Source: Hazenella coriacea
GTDB taxonomy: Bacteria > Bacillota > Bacilli > Thermoactinomycetales > Thermoactinomycetaceae
Direction: 5' to 3'
Assembly: GCF_004341825.1 (NCBI RefSeq)
Contig: NZ_SMAG01000001.1
Span: 372,001 to 436,000 of the forward strand
Length of the DNA: 64,000 bases
Made by a program: the position numbers and the translations under genes. Below, in pieces: positions 55,477 through 64,000 of the stretch (the first letter of the stretch is position 1; each line of letters starts with the position of its first letter). Under the pieces are notes generated by a model. That model searched no databases, had not been told where the DNA came from, and saw only the letters and a list, made by a program, of their open reading frames with translations.

Positions 55477-57629
55477 TTTTTCATCACCCGATTCCACTCA
55501 TTCATCCAATCTTTAACAGAAATGATTTTGCTTGGGTCGGGTTTAGGTCCTTCTCCATTAATATTATCTTCAATGAAGAGTCCTTTTTGATAAAAATGGT
55601 TGAGTACTTGCTTTACTTCGCTGATCTTCCCTTCATTAATCGCTGTGCTAATCTGTTTAGTAAATGGATCCTTAACATCCAGTTCGTTATAAAAGAACAT
55701 TCGCTCATCCATCAATATTTGTTCATCCGTTAATTTTTGATGATCACGAGCGTATAGATAATAGAACGCGGCGCGAATTTTATGTCGAATTTTATATGGC
55801 GCCCCTGCATCTTCCTTCCATCCAGGCTCTGTCAAATTAGATTCTAAGTCACCAAACAACATAATGTTAACTACTATTCTCCATAAATTAGCATCTAAGT
55901 TGTTATGCATATTTTCATAAACCATTAGAGAGTTTCCTTGGAAATACTTTACATTATGGGTTCTCTCAGATACCGACACATAGGGTAGGTAGATAATCGT
56001 CTCTAGCTTTGGGCTTTCTTGTGGGTTTAACCAGCTGTTGAAATAATGTTTAGCTTCAACCACCGTTTTCAGAAATGTCTCTGCTTCTTTGCGATTGCTC
56101 GATGTGGTAATAATCGTAAAGGGGTCATCAGGCATATTCACTTTGATCATATTTCCTGCTAACAAGCTAACTCCTGATGTCTGTTTCATCGCATATGTCT
56201 TTAAATCTCCCTGCTGACTGACTAGTGGAAGCGTCACATAGGTCTCTTTCGGAAATCCTTGAAGGGTTACTTCAAAGTCGGCGGGATTAAGGAGCTGAAT
56301 GTGAAAATTCTCATTAACCCCGTTTTGTTTCACAAATAAAGGCTGATTTCCTGGAATTGGATACCAAGCGACATAGGCAGGTAACAATACATAGTCATCC
56401 TTCACAAAAGAAGACGTAACATCTGCGAAATTATTGTAGTACCAATTCATGATTTGTCCTTCATATTCAAATAGAAGTACTTGTTCTGTCTTTCCAAGAT
56501 TAAATTGGGAACGATCGATACTTAAAATTTCTCCTTCACGTTCAAAAGATAACTCTTTTCCATCCACAGATATTTTTTTGACTTGTAAGGAATGATTGAG
56601 GGTAAATGGAACTTTTTCCTCTGGTAAACTAGAAGTGGGAATCGTTAACTCCGCTTTTACCTTTACATTATCATTGGTTTGCTTATGCACATTGACCCGA
56701 ACTTGATTAACATCAAATACCACCCATTGGACATCTCTATCCGCCACTGGTGTATAGTTTTCAATAGCAGCAAATCCTTGATACTTCTCTGCCCACAGCC
56801 AACTATAAGGGAAAGCCATCACTGCACAAACAAAGACCATGATGAAACTGATGATTTTCCAACGTGATCCTTGATTAGACGGGCGTCTTGTCTCAATCAA
56901 GGTAATCATTATACTAACGAACCATAGACACATGCCTAAAACCATCAATCGTGTTGCCCAGATTTCGAAAGAACTCATCCAGGGTCCCCACGCTTCATTT
57001 TCTAAGATGGAATCTAAGCTAAATTGACTCAGTTGAAATCCACCCAAATAGTATAGACCCAACATTCGTTTGATAAAGACATCCATAAAGAAAGTGAAGA
57101 AAACCCAACCAGAGAAACCGATCAAGTAGACTATTCGATTACGAATTACCATCGCAAGTAGCATGGATAATGTTAAGGTATACATGAAATCCCACTCATA
57201 GACTAACAAAAATAACAGAGATCGATCCAAAATCTCCTCTACTAACAACCCTTGTCTAAAGGCAAAAGATACATAGACAATTAGCATGGTCAATGAAAAG
57301 AGAGAGAGATAAAGCATCGCTGCTGTCCATTTGGCACTGACCAGTTTAAACCCTGATATTGGATAACTAAGAACCCAATCATGGGAAGCTCTCATCCATT
57401 CACGTCGGATCAACTGAATTCCTAGTAGGATCGCTACAGACAAACTTAAGATATGTTGGATCTTATGATAATTGTATACATACATATATAAATCCTGTGA
57501 TTGCTCAGGTCTAACATCAAGAATCACAAATACCATCCAGCCCGCAAATAAAAAGGGAAGGGCAAGATAAACATAATTGCTAAAAATCAATTTCGACTCC
57601 AAACGTAATTGGCCGAACCATTTATCCAT
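55473..57629 (-). CDS. Large ABC permease with M1-peptidase-like domain lacking the zinc motif
   Basis: 718 residues from ATG 57629 (GGGGGTGGGAG upstream). N-terminal half: about six membrane segments (20-280) with LIRREWMRASHDWVLSYPISGFKL, an ABC-2 permease pattern. C-terminal half: a soluble beta-rich part (about 300-500, KAELTIPTSSLPEEK) and a helical part (about 530-718) laid out like the permease/M1-aminopeptidase fusions of other bacteria, but I see no HExxH; the region where it would be reads NLWRIVVNIMLFGD. So probably no peptidase activity. Confidence 0.65.
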   Translation of the reverse strand: MDKWFGQLRLESKLIFSNYVYLALPFLFAGWMVFVILDVRPEQSQDLYMYVYNYHKIQHILSLSVAILLGIQLIRREWMRASHDWVLSYPISGFKLVSAKWTAAMLYLSLFSLTMLIVYVSFAFRQGLLVEEILDRSLLFLLVYEWDFMYTLTLSMLLAMVIRNRIVYLIGFSGWVFFTFFMDVFIKRMLGLYYLGGFQLSQFSLDSILENEAWGPWMSSFEIWATRLMVLGMCLWFVSIMITLIETRRPSNQGSRWKIISFIMVFVCAVMAFPYSWLWAEKYQGFAAIENYTPVADRDVQWVVFDVNQVRVNVHKQTNDNVKVKAELTIPTSSLPEEKVPFTLNHSLQVKKISVDGKELSFEREGEILSIDRSQFNLGKTEQVLLFEYEGQIMNWYYNNFADVTSSFVKDDYVLLPAYVAWYPIPGNQPLFVKQNGVNENFHIQLLNPADFEVTLQGFPKETYVTLPLVSQQGDLKTYAMKQTSGVSLLAGNMIKVNMPDDPFTIITTSSNRKEAETFLKTVVEAKHYFNSWLNPQESPKLETIIYLPYVSVSERTHNVKYFQGNSLMVYENMHNNLDANLWRIVVNIMLFGDLESNLTEPGWKEDAGAPYKIRHKIRAAFYYLYARDHQKLTDEQILMDERMFFYNELDVKDPFTKQISTAINEGKISEVKQVLNHFYQKGLFIEDNINGEGPKPDPSKIISVKDWMNEWNRVMKK

Positions 57630-58494
57630 GACTCCCACCCCCTAGTAGAGCGAGATATCCATCTTCAAGAGTAGGCTCCTGAACAAGTACAGCATCTTTC
57701 GTGAGAGGATGATCGGAAATCACTTTACAGTAAATACCTTCAGACATTTTCCGGGAAGTAATAATTTTGTTTCCTGGAATCGTAGCAAACTCCCGTTCAC
57801 TCACAACAACTTCCCATACTTTTCCTACAGCCTCTTCTTGTAACAGATCAAGATGACCTTTTATAACCACTTGTCCATTTTTTAGTACAGCCATTTGTTC
57901 ACAAGTACTCTCAATATCCCCAACAATATGTGTTGATAAAATCACAGTACGCTGTAAACTAAAGCGACTAAGTAGATTTCGGAAGCGCACTCGCTCCTCA
58001 GGGTCTAATCCAGCGGTCGGTTCATCAACGATTAAGACTTGTGGACCTCCTAGTAGAGCTTGAGCAATCCCTAAACGACGCCTCATTCCACCAGAATACG
58101 TTTTTACTTTTTTATTTGCTTGATCAGTCAAGTTCACTTCTTCCAACATGAGTTCAATCACTTGTTTTCGTTTTCGTCCTGTTTCTAACCCTTTCATTAC
58201 AGCTACATAGTCTAAGAATTCATACCCTGTTAGTTGTGGATAAACTTGAAATGATTGAGGTAAATAGCCAATCATTTTTCTGATTTGATCCGCTTCGTTT
58301 AAAGAGTACTGGTCATATTGAATATTTCCAGATGTGGGTTTCAATAAGGTAGCCATGATGCGCATCAAGGTTGTTTTTCCCGCACCATTAGGACCTAATA
58401 AGCCGAACATGCCTTTGTCTATTGTAAGTTTAATGTTACGAAGCGCCCATTCATTTCTTCTGTACTGCTTGCTAACTCCTTGGATTTGAATCAT
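57622..58494 (-). CDS. ABC transporter ATP-binding protein
   Basis: About 290 residues from ATG 58494 (AAAGG 9 bases away; ATG 58503 is too close). Walker A GLLGPNGAGKTT, Q-loop IGYLPQS, signature TYSGGMRRRLGIAQALLGGP, Walker B VLIVDEPTAGLDPEER and VILSTHIVGD. Typical of ABC-2 exporters; pairs with the permeases downstream, overlapping the next ORF by 8 bases. Confidence 0.92.
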   Translation of the reverse strand: MIQIQGVSKQYRRNEWALRNIKLTIDKGMFGLLGPNGAGKTTLMRIMATLLKPTSGNIQYDQYSLNEADQIRKMIGYLPQSFQVYPQLTGYEFLDYVAVMKGLETGRKRKQVIELMLEEVNLTDQANKKVKTYSGGMRRRLGIAQALLGGPQVLIVDEPTAGLDPEERVRFRNLLSRFSLQRTVILSTHIVGDIESTCEQMAVLKNGQVVIKGHLDLLQEEAVGKVWEVVVSEREFATIPGNKIITSRKMSEGIYCKVISDHPLTKDAVLVQEPTLEDGYLALLGGGSHG

Positions 58495-58610
58495 ATGTGT
58501 CATCCTTTATTGCAAATTCATACCGGTATGTACTCATAAAACGATTATCTAGTAAAAAAAGTTGAGGTAATTTATTACTATTTTTCATTTGGGTTCAGTT
58601 TATTGTGACA

Positions 58611-58636
58611 AAAAAATAACTCCCGTATGGGGGAGT
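58611..58636 (-). terminator. Terminator of spoVR
   Basis: ACTCCC / GGGAGT stem with a short loop followed on the minus strand by TATTTTTTT, two bases after the spoVR stop. Confidence 0.75.
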
Positions 58637-58638
58637 CG

Positions 58639-60045
58639 TCAAAGAAAGCGTCGGGTGCATTTTTTTCCGTTATAGCAGAAGATGACGGTTCTCTCTTCAA
58701 AAGTGGTTTCAAGATAAACCGTACGCCCCCAGAGAGCGTAGACATGAGGGAGTGTTTTTTCGAGGTATTTAAGATCTAGTTCCATCCCCTCATATTGGTG
58801 CTTTAAATATAGTTCTCCGTTTTGTTGATAATCTCCATCTTGCACTAATATAAATGGATGCCCACCGTTGACACGACTTTGTACCAATTGATCTCGGACT
58901 TGTTCCCAATTTTTCTCGGTAATATTCCACTCGTTTCCTTGACGTTCAAACAGATAGAGATCTAGTTTTTCTGTAAGCTCCTTGGTTAAATAGTTGCGAA
59001 TAAAGGATTGATCTGAGTCTAATTCACGAACCTCAAATATTTTCTTTCGTCCTTGTCCCGGAATTCGTCCCCATTCCTGTTGTTCTTTCTCAGTGGGATG
59101 ATCCCATCTCTGCTCAATATCCTCGAATAGTTTCAATCCCAAATAATAAGGGTTAATCGAAGTTGTAGAAGGTTGTAAAACTGAAGCATTCAACTTGGCA
59201 AATTCGATCGCTTCTTCTTCAGTGAGATCCAATTCTCTCAGAATACGGATATGCCAGTATGAAGCCCATCCCTCGTTCATAATCTTTGTTTCTAACTGTG
59301 GCCAAAAATAGAGCATCTCATCTCGGAGGATCGTCAAAATATCTTGATGCCAGCCTTCTAAAATGCGGCTATGTTCCATGATAAAGAGTAATAAATCTTT
59401 TTCAGGGTGTCTGGGAAATGATTGCTTAGGTTTAGGGGGAGTGATTCTCTCCGATTTGAGTTGGTCAAGCCGCCATAAGTCATCATAAGGGGTAGTTCGT
59501 TTAGACTGGGTAGGAGGGGATTCCGGTCTAAGTCGACTGCGGGCATCCAACAAACTGGGGTTAATATGTTCTTGAATCGCTAAGACATGATCTAGAAAAG
59601 TTTCCACTTCTTCTTTTCCATAAGCGATTTCATAAGAACGGATTCGCTCCGCACTGGCTGACATACTTTCAACCATATCGCGTGAAGTATTGGAAAAACG
59701 AGCATTATTTTTAAAAAAGTCACAATGCGCAAGTACATGGGCGACAATCAATTTATTCTGGATCAAACTATTTCCTTTTAATAAAAAGGCGTAGCATGGA
59801 TTAGAGTTGATCACTAACTCATAAATCTTACTGAGGTTCAGATCATATTGGAGCTTCATTTTATGAAATGTCTTTCCGAAACTCCAATGAGAAAATCGGG
59901 TTGGCATCCCATAAGCTCCAAATGTATATATAATATCAGCAGGACATATTTCGTATCTCATGGGATAAAAATCAAGACCCAAGCCAACAGCGATCTCTGT
60001 AATTTCATCAATCGCACGTTCTAGCGCTTTTAGCTCATCACTCAT
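58639..60045 (-). CDS. spoVR: Stage V sporulation protein R
   Basis: 468 residues from ATG 60045, the same length as B. subtilis Spo[72 protein letters not shown] and [19 protein letters not shown] are the family landmarks. Needed for spore cortex formation; partners (PrkA, YhbH) are not in this window. Its own terminator lies right after. Confidence 0.96.
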   Translation of the reverse strand: MSDELKALERAIDEITEIAVGLGLDFYPMRYEICPADIIYTFGAYGMPTRFSHWSFGKTFHKMKLQYDLNLSKIYELVINSNPCYAFLLKGNSLIQNKLIVAHVLAHCDFFKNNARFSNTSRDMVESMSASAERIRSYEIAYGKEEVETFLDHVLAIQEHINPSLLDARSRLRPESPPTQSKRTTPYDDLWRLDQLKSERITPPKPKQSFPRHPEKDLLLFIMEHSRILEGWHQDILTILRDEMLYFWPQLETKIMNEGWASYWHIRILRELDLTEEEAIEFAKLNASVLQPSTTSINPYYLGLKLFEDIEQRWDHPTEKEQQEWGRIPGQGRKKIFEVRELDSDQSFIRNYLTKELTEKLDLYLFERQGNEWNITEKNWEQVRDQLVQSRVNGGHPFILVQDGDYQQNGELYLKHQYEGMELDLKYLEKTLPHVYALWGRTVYLETTFEERTVIFCYNGKKCTRRFL

Positions 60046-60376
60046 CACAAGCATCCTTTCCGCACTTGGATTCATTCTTAGCGAAGGAGTGTAAAGCTAA
60101 CTAAACATACAGTTACAAGGTCCCAACAACCTTTCTCACTCATCACAGCATCTTATTCTAGTAAATGCTTATTTTAATATATTGGTAACTACTCTTAACT
60201 AGAAGCCATGTGCAAGAAGTCTATCACAAAGCTTAAAATGTTTTATATCCATTATACAGAATTTTCATATAAGAAACAAGAAGCCTAAGCATATCAGCAT
60301 TTCAATGAACCGTGGCCTCTCTTTTCTCCAGCCCATTAAACTTTTTGAATTAACTTCTAAGTTTTGGATGAATAAT
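60046..60376. other. Gap between spoVR and the mgtE promoter
   Basis: 331 AT-rich bases. I see no ORF with a ribosome site and no clear spoVR promoter. Confidence 0.5.
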
Positions 60377-60405
60377 TTGACATGTGCCACTGGAAGGAGT
60401 ATACT
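60377..60405 (+). promoter_or_regulatory. Sigma-A promoter of mgtE
   Basis: Perfect -35 TTGACA (60377-60382), 17-base spacer, -10 TATACT (60400-60405). About 28 bases before the M-box. Confidence 0.85.
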
Positions 60406-60432
60406 TACCGTGTCAATTGAATACTTTCATTA

Positions 60433-60600
60433 TCTCTGTTAGGTGAGGTTCCTGTTTGGAGAGACGCTACTGCCCAAAAATGTCGAGAGACGCCAATGGG
60501 TCAGCTGGAAAGGTCGGATCGAAGGTCTTTTCTAATGTAGCTGGTCATTTGACCTATGCCATTCAGTGCCAAAGCTCGATGAGGGAGATAGTAAGTTGGC
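60433..60600 (+). ncRNA. M-box (ykoK) magnesium riboswitch
   Basis: The conserved blocks occur in order: TTAGGTGAGGTTCCT, then ACGCTACTGCCC, AAATGTCGAGAGACGCCAA, GGGTCAGCTGGAAAG, AATGTAGCTGGTCA and GATGAGGGAGATAG. This is the ykoK/M-box consensus, which binds Mg2+ and lets a downstream terminator form. It ends before a terminator at 60642 and the mgtE gene. Confidence 0.93.
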
Positions 60601-60641
60601 TCATTTTCGTTTCGAAAAATGGAGCTTTTATTTGCGTATAT

Positions 60642-60675
60642 AAACCCTCTCTCCTTGCAGAGTGGGTTTTTTATT
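60642..60675 (+). terminator. Terminator arm of the M-box expression platform
   Basis: AAACCCTCTC / AGAGTGGGTTT stem followed by a T-run, 27 bases before the mgtE ATG. Confidence 0.85.
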
Positions 60676-60701
60676 ATGTTCATATAAAGGAGGGGAAACT
60701 C

Positions 60702-62054
60702 ATGAGTTATGCATTGGTTCAAGAGGAGATTAAATCTGCTTTACAAGTGAAGACCAATATGACTAAAAAGCTGTCAGAGTTATTACAACAACTACAGCCT
60801 TATGATATATCTGAGATTCTGCGGGAGATGGAGCATCGAGAACGGTTAGAACTAATCGGTTCATTATCTATCCCGGAAGCGGCAGAAACACTGGAATATT
60901 TAGAGCCGGAGATCCAGTATCAAATTTTACATCATATGCATGATTCTGAGGCTTCCCCTCTATTAAAGCAGATGTCAAGTGATACAGTCGTCGATATGCT
61001 GCTTGCCATTCATCCGTTGCAAGCAGAACAAATGCTCCGCTTACTACCTGAAGATTATCGAAAACAGATTAACAATATGATGACCTATCCGGAGGAGACA
61101 GCGGGCAGCCTGATGACTGTTGATTATATTTCTGCACGTGCCCACTGGTCAGGAGAAAGAACCATTCAACATATTCGTAAAGTTGGACTCGAGGCTGAGA
61201 TTATCTCTTATATTTATGTGACAAGTGTCCGTGGCGAGCTTGTAGGCGTTGTTTCCCTGAAGGAAATCATCTTAGCTGATCCGAAAACCCATCTATCCGA
61301 GATCGCCACTACTGATGTGATTGCCGTACCGGCTGATTTGGAACAAGAAGAAGTGGCCAACATCATGTCTCGTTACAGTTTTGTTTCTGTCCCCGTCGTT
61401 GATCATCAACATCGACTGATTGGAATTATCACCTATGATGATCTTGTCGATGTAATCCAAGAAGAGACCACTGAAGACTTTCAAAAATTAGGTGGTAGTC
61501 AACCTTTATCCGAACCCTACTTTAAGACCTCTGTGTGGAGCTTATTTAAAAAACGAATCGTCTGGCTACTCATTTTGTTTATAGGGGGAGCTTATACCGC
61601 CAATGTATTAGAAGGATTTCAAGATGCAACTGAGAAAGTAGTAGCACTTTCCTTCTTTATCCCCCTTTTGATTGGAACTGGAGGAAATACTGGTTCACAA
61701 ATCGTGACTACCTTAGTTCGGGCATTAGGTGTCGGCGAAGTTAAATTTCAAGATATGTTTCGAGTGATGGGGAAAGAAGTCTTAACAGGTTGTTTGCTCG
61801 GAGTCTCACTAGGTGCTATTGGCTACATTCGGGCAGTGATGATGGGAGTAGAAGTAGAAATCGGCTATATCGTCAGCCTTTCTGCCTTATTTATTGTCCT
61901 ATGGGCATCCCTCGTCTCCGCAATCTTACCCTTGCTTCTACATCGTCTCAATATTGATCCTGCTGTTGTTTCTGGTCCCTTAATCACAACTTTGGTCGAT
62001 GGAACTGGATTAATCATCTATTTTTCGATTGCACAAATGATTCTACACATTTGA
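60702..62054 (+). CDS. mgtE: Magnesium transporter MgtE
   Basis: 450 residues from ATG 60702 (AAAGGAGGGG upstream; the frame is open through the riboswitch from 60456, an artefact). N domain (1-130), two CBS domains (about 135-255, VDYISARAHWSGERTIQHI and LIGIITYDDLVDVIQEETTEDF), then five membrane helices with FFIPLLIGTGGNTGSQ, the Mg2+ pore signature. Mg2+ closes both the channel and, by the M-box, its own expression. Confidence 0.97.
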   Translation: MSYALVQEEIKSALQVKTNMTKKLSELLQQLQPYDISEILREMEHRERLELIGSLSIPEAAETLEYLEPEIQYQILHHMHDSEASPLLKQMSSDTVVDMLLAIHPLQAEQMLRLLPEDYRKQINNMMTYPEETAGSLMTVDYISARAHWSGERTIQHIRKVGLEAEIISYIYVTSVRGELVGVVSLKEIILADPKTHLSEIATTDVIAVPADLEQEEVANIMSRYSFVSVPVVDHQHRLIGIITYDDLVDVIQEETTEDFQKLGGSQPLSEPYFKTSVWSLFKKRIVWLLILFIGGAYTANVLEGFQDATEKVVALSFFIPLLIGTGGNTGSQIVTTLVRALGVGEVKFQDMFRVMGKEVLTGCLLGVSLGAIGYIRAVMMGVEVEIGYIVSLSALFIVLWASLVSAILPLLLHRLNIDPAVVSGPLITTLVDGTGLIIYFSIAQMILHI

Positions 62055-62100
62055 CATTAATGGTCTTGAGGCAATAACAATTCATCAATTATTTTTGCAA

Positions 62101-62132
62101 AAGAGTGGAGAATTTTCTTCACTCTTTCTTCA
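62101..62132 (+). terminator. Terminator of mgtE
   Basis: AAGAGTGGAGAA / TTCTTCACTCTT stem (one mismatch) followed by TCTTC. Confidence 0.6.
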
Positions 62133-62336
62133 TAATTAAAGGATTTCATATGCAAAAAGTAGAATAATTGAGTAACGCCTATTTATTCCCTTTCCCTCAT
62201 TTTCTAAAACCTCTTTTATAATATATTTTCAGAACAGACAAAACAGTCGACCAATTGAGGCGTTACCTTATCGATCGAAAGGAGGAACATCTGCTAGATC
62301 ACCGTATAACATAACATCAGAAAGGGGTTTTCGTTC

Positions 62337-63620
62337 TTGCGAAAAAATAAATGGTTCATCGGCAGTCTGATCTCACTGCTCGTCTTGGGATTAATCCCCT
62401 TTGCCGTATTCGCTCAACCCAATGCTAAACAAACGCAAGATCCACTAACACTGTACCGAATTCCAAATGTCAAAACAAAGGAAGTTCGCTCAGAAATTGC
62501 ACGTACAGGGGTCTCGATTGAAGAAGTTGGATCCGATTATGTCATGATCACAGCTTCTCCCTCAGAAATGCTCCATCTAAAGAAACTAGGTTTCAATCCT
62601 CAAGCTGACCTATCTATGCGTCCTCAAGACTTTCCAGGTTATGACTCAGACTACCATAACTACAATGAAATGGTCGCAAAGATTGATCAAGTTGTAGCTG
62701 CATATCCCTCAATTGCTAAAAAGTTTAGTATCGGAAAGTCCCATGAAAATCGCGAACTATGGGCAGTAAAGATCAGTGATAATGTGCAAGTAGATGAAAA
62801 TGAACCTGAAGTTCTCTATGTCTCCCTCCATCACGCTCGTGAACACCTAACAGTAGAAATGGCACTATACCTCCTCAACACTCTAACAAGCCAATACGGG
62901 TCGGATACCCGAATCACTAATATTGTGAATAACCGTGAAATATTTATCGTATTCAACATCAATCCTGACGGTGGTGAGTATGATATCTCTACAGGCAGTT
63001 ACAAATATTGGAGAAAAAATCGTCAGCAAAATAGTGGATCTAGCTATATTGGTACAGATCTCAATCGAAACTATGGTTATAAATGGGGATGTTGTGGCGG
63101 CTCAAGTGGAAGTCCATCCAGTGAAACCTATCGAGGGGCTTCTGCATTCTCTGCACCTGAAACTGCACGGATGCGAGACTTTATCAATAGTCGTGTCGTC
63201 AATGGAAAGCAACAAATTAAAGCTTTAATCTCCTTCCACACCTACAGCGAATTAATCCTTTGGCCCTACGGATACACTTATGCAGATACCCCCAGTGATA
63301 TGAGCGTTGACGATAACCAAGTCTTTAAAACTATGGCTCAACGTATGGCTCAAACCAATAACTATACCCCCCAACAATCGAGTGATCTCTATATCACAGA
63401 TGGGGATATGATGGACTGGGCTTATGGTGCACACAAAATATTCGCTTTCACCTTCGAAATGTATCCCAAAACATCAAATCCTGGTTTTTACCCACCTGCC
63501 AGCCGGATTGCTACTGAAACCGCACGTAACCGTGAAGCAGTCCTATATCTAGCTGAACAAGCTGACTGTCCATATCGTTCCATCGGAAAAGAAGGCATTT
63601 ACTGTAGTCCAAATAATTAG
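62337..63620 (+). CDS. cpT: Secreted M14 carboxypeptidase T-like zinc peptidase
   Basis: 427 residues. TTG start with AAAGGGG 9 bases upstream. Signal peptide (1-26) then a propeptide to about residue 98; the mature enzyme would begin [15 protein letters not shown], as in T. vulgaris carboxypeptidase T. Zinc ligands His-x-x-Glu in [11 protein letters not shown] and the distal His in SFHTYSELI; substrate Arg in [11 protein letters not shown]; catalytic Glu in FTFEMYP; CGCC-like [13 protein letters not shown] near the pocket. Exopeptidase that removes C-terminal residues. TATAAT at 62217 may belong to its promoter, -35 poor. Confidence 0.96.
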   Translation: MRKNKWFIGSLISLLVLGLIPFAVFAQPNAKQTQDPLTLYRIPNVKTKEVRSEIARTGVSIEEVGSDYVMITASPSEMLHLKKLGFNPQADLSMRPQDFPGYDSDYHNYNEMVAKIDQVVAAYPSIAKKFSIGKSHENRELWAVKISDNVQVDENEPEVLYVSLHHAREHLTVEMALYLLNTLTSQYGSDTRITNIVNNREIFIVFNINPDGGEYDISTGSYKYWRKNRQQNSGSSYIGTDLNRNYGYKWGCCGGSSGSPSSETYRGASAFSAPETARMRDFINSRVVNGKQQIKALISFHTYSELILWPYGYTYADTPSDMSVDDNQVFKTMAQRMAQTNNYTPQQSSDLYITDGDMMDWAYGAHKIFAFTFEMYPKTSNPGFYPPASRIATETARNREAVLYLAEQADCPYRSIGKEGIYCSPNN

Positions 63621-63718
63621 CAAAGAAGAAGAGAAGTCCGCTCCCCCCTTCGATGGAAGAGGCAAAAGCTATCAAAGAAGCTCTATGAAGAGTTGCCTCT
63701 TCTTCCCCTCATCGAAGG
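63620..63718 (+). repeat. Long-hairpin element, copy F2
   Basis: GCAAAGAAGAAGAGAAGTCC, then arm CCTTCGATGGAAGAGGCAA (63647-63665) pairing with TTGCCTCTTC...ATCGAAGG (63693-63718). Loop TATCAAAGAAGCTCTATGAAG, like F1. Begins at the last base of the carboxypeptidase stop codon. Confidence 0.65.
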
Positions 63719-63729
63719 ATCCCCTCCGG

Positions 63730-63765
63730 AACAACGATCCGACGGGATTCGGATTCATATGTGAC
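63730..63765 (+). repeat. Fragment of the dispersed intergenic element (copy E)
   Basis: AACAACGATCCGACGGGATT and ATTCATATGTGACT match the 3' end of copy D on the minus strand. In the plus-strand sense it follows the plus-strand gene cpT, keeping the co-orientation rule. Confidence 0.55.
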
Positions 63766-63804
63766 TTAAATCACGTGACTTTGCTCAAATCAAGTAGCTA
63801 AACT

Positions 63805-63848
63805 AAAAGGTAAGCCCATCTAAAGAGATCTAAATGGGCTTACCTTTT
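63805..63848. terminator. Bidirectional terminator
   Basis: AAAAGGTAAGCCCAT / ATGGGCTTACCTTTT stem, 14-15 bp, T-rich on both strands; separates cpT from the convergent subtilase gene. Confidence 0.9.
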
Positions 63849-63895
63849 TACTTGAACCAATCGACTCATCATTCATTGGAGCTCGTTTAATACAA

Positions 63896-64000
63896 CTACT
63901 CTTGTAATCCTAAAACTTTCTTAACAGCTTGATCAGCATTTACTCTTCCTTTTGTCCAATATGTACCGGTTCCCTCGATCGGGTCAGCAGTACTTTCCAT
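63896..64000 (-). CDS. Subtilisin/thermitase-like serine protease, C-terminal end
   Basis: Last 34 codons; the gene runs off the right edge. ESTADPIEGTGTYWTKGRVN then ADQAVKKVLGLQE, the S8 family end (T-A-D...G-x-G-x-G-R-V-N-A), very like the T. vulgaris thermitase tail. The catalytic residues lie outside the window. Confidence 0.8.
   Translation of the reverse strand: MESTADPIEGTGTYWTKGRVNADQAVKKVLGLQE

Noticed and set aside
60456-60701. Extension of mgtE upstream
   Set aside because: This is the M-box and its terminator; ATG 60702 has AAAGGAGGGG.

Overview
The window comes from a low-GC, spore-forming Gram-positive bacterium, most likely a member of the Thermoactinomycetaceae. Two things suggest this. 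The gene order mdh-icd-citZ / pyk-pfkA-accA-accD / malic enzyme / dnaE / ytrH-ytrI / ytpI / ytoI is the classical Bacillales core block. The right end encodes a secreted M14 peptidase that closely resembles the carboxypeptidase T I remember from Thermoactinomyces vulgaris, next to the tail of a thermitase-like subtilase. All homology statements come from recognised motifs and remembered family sequences; no search was run.

Layout. 1-5.1 kb: the end of a TauE/SafE exporter gene, then a complete phosphate uptake operon pstS-pstC-pstA-pstB-phoU with a clear Pho box. 5.1-10.2 kb: a GNAT-RidA fusion gene with a leader peptide and attenuator-like hairpins, a small P-loop kinase, a YvbH-like protein and the yuaF-floT (NfeD/flotillin) pair. 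10.3-12.8 kb: phoPR, the likely regulator of the pst operon. 13-35 kb: housekeeping core (TCA cycle, glycolysis, fatty-acid initiation, replication, sporulation membrane proteins).

35.4-44.1 kb is an accessory island: a probable ADP-ribosyltransferase-like toxin with an immunity candidate, a secreted matrixin-type protease with a lipoprotein, a row of immunity-like orphans, a frameshifted gene, and an RRNPP-type HTH-TPR regulator followed by a 19-codon peptide gene. That regulator-peptide cassette has been duplicated: a second peptide gene survives behind a truncated receptor tail, and a third, fully decayed tail lies further downstream.

44.1-64 kb: arylamine N-acetyltransferase and ytkL, four tandem YheC/YheD-like ATP-grasp genes ending in a GNAT gene, an NlpC/P60 hydrolase, an ABC/ECF-sigma membrane cluster, spoVR, an M-box (Mg2+) riboswitch controlling mgtE, and the protease region.

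Two families of intergenic elements are not explained by genes. One is a dispersed element of about 80-100 bp (four copies plus a fragment, always co-oriented with the flanking genes). The other is a pair of long hairpins at 37.3 kb and 63.7 kb. The best candidate for an undescribed system is the receptor / short-peptide cassette at 41.6-44.1 kb.
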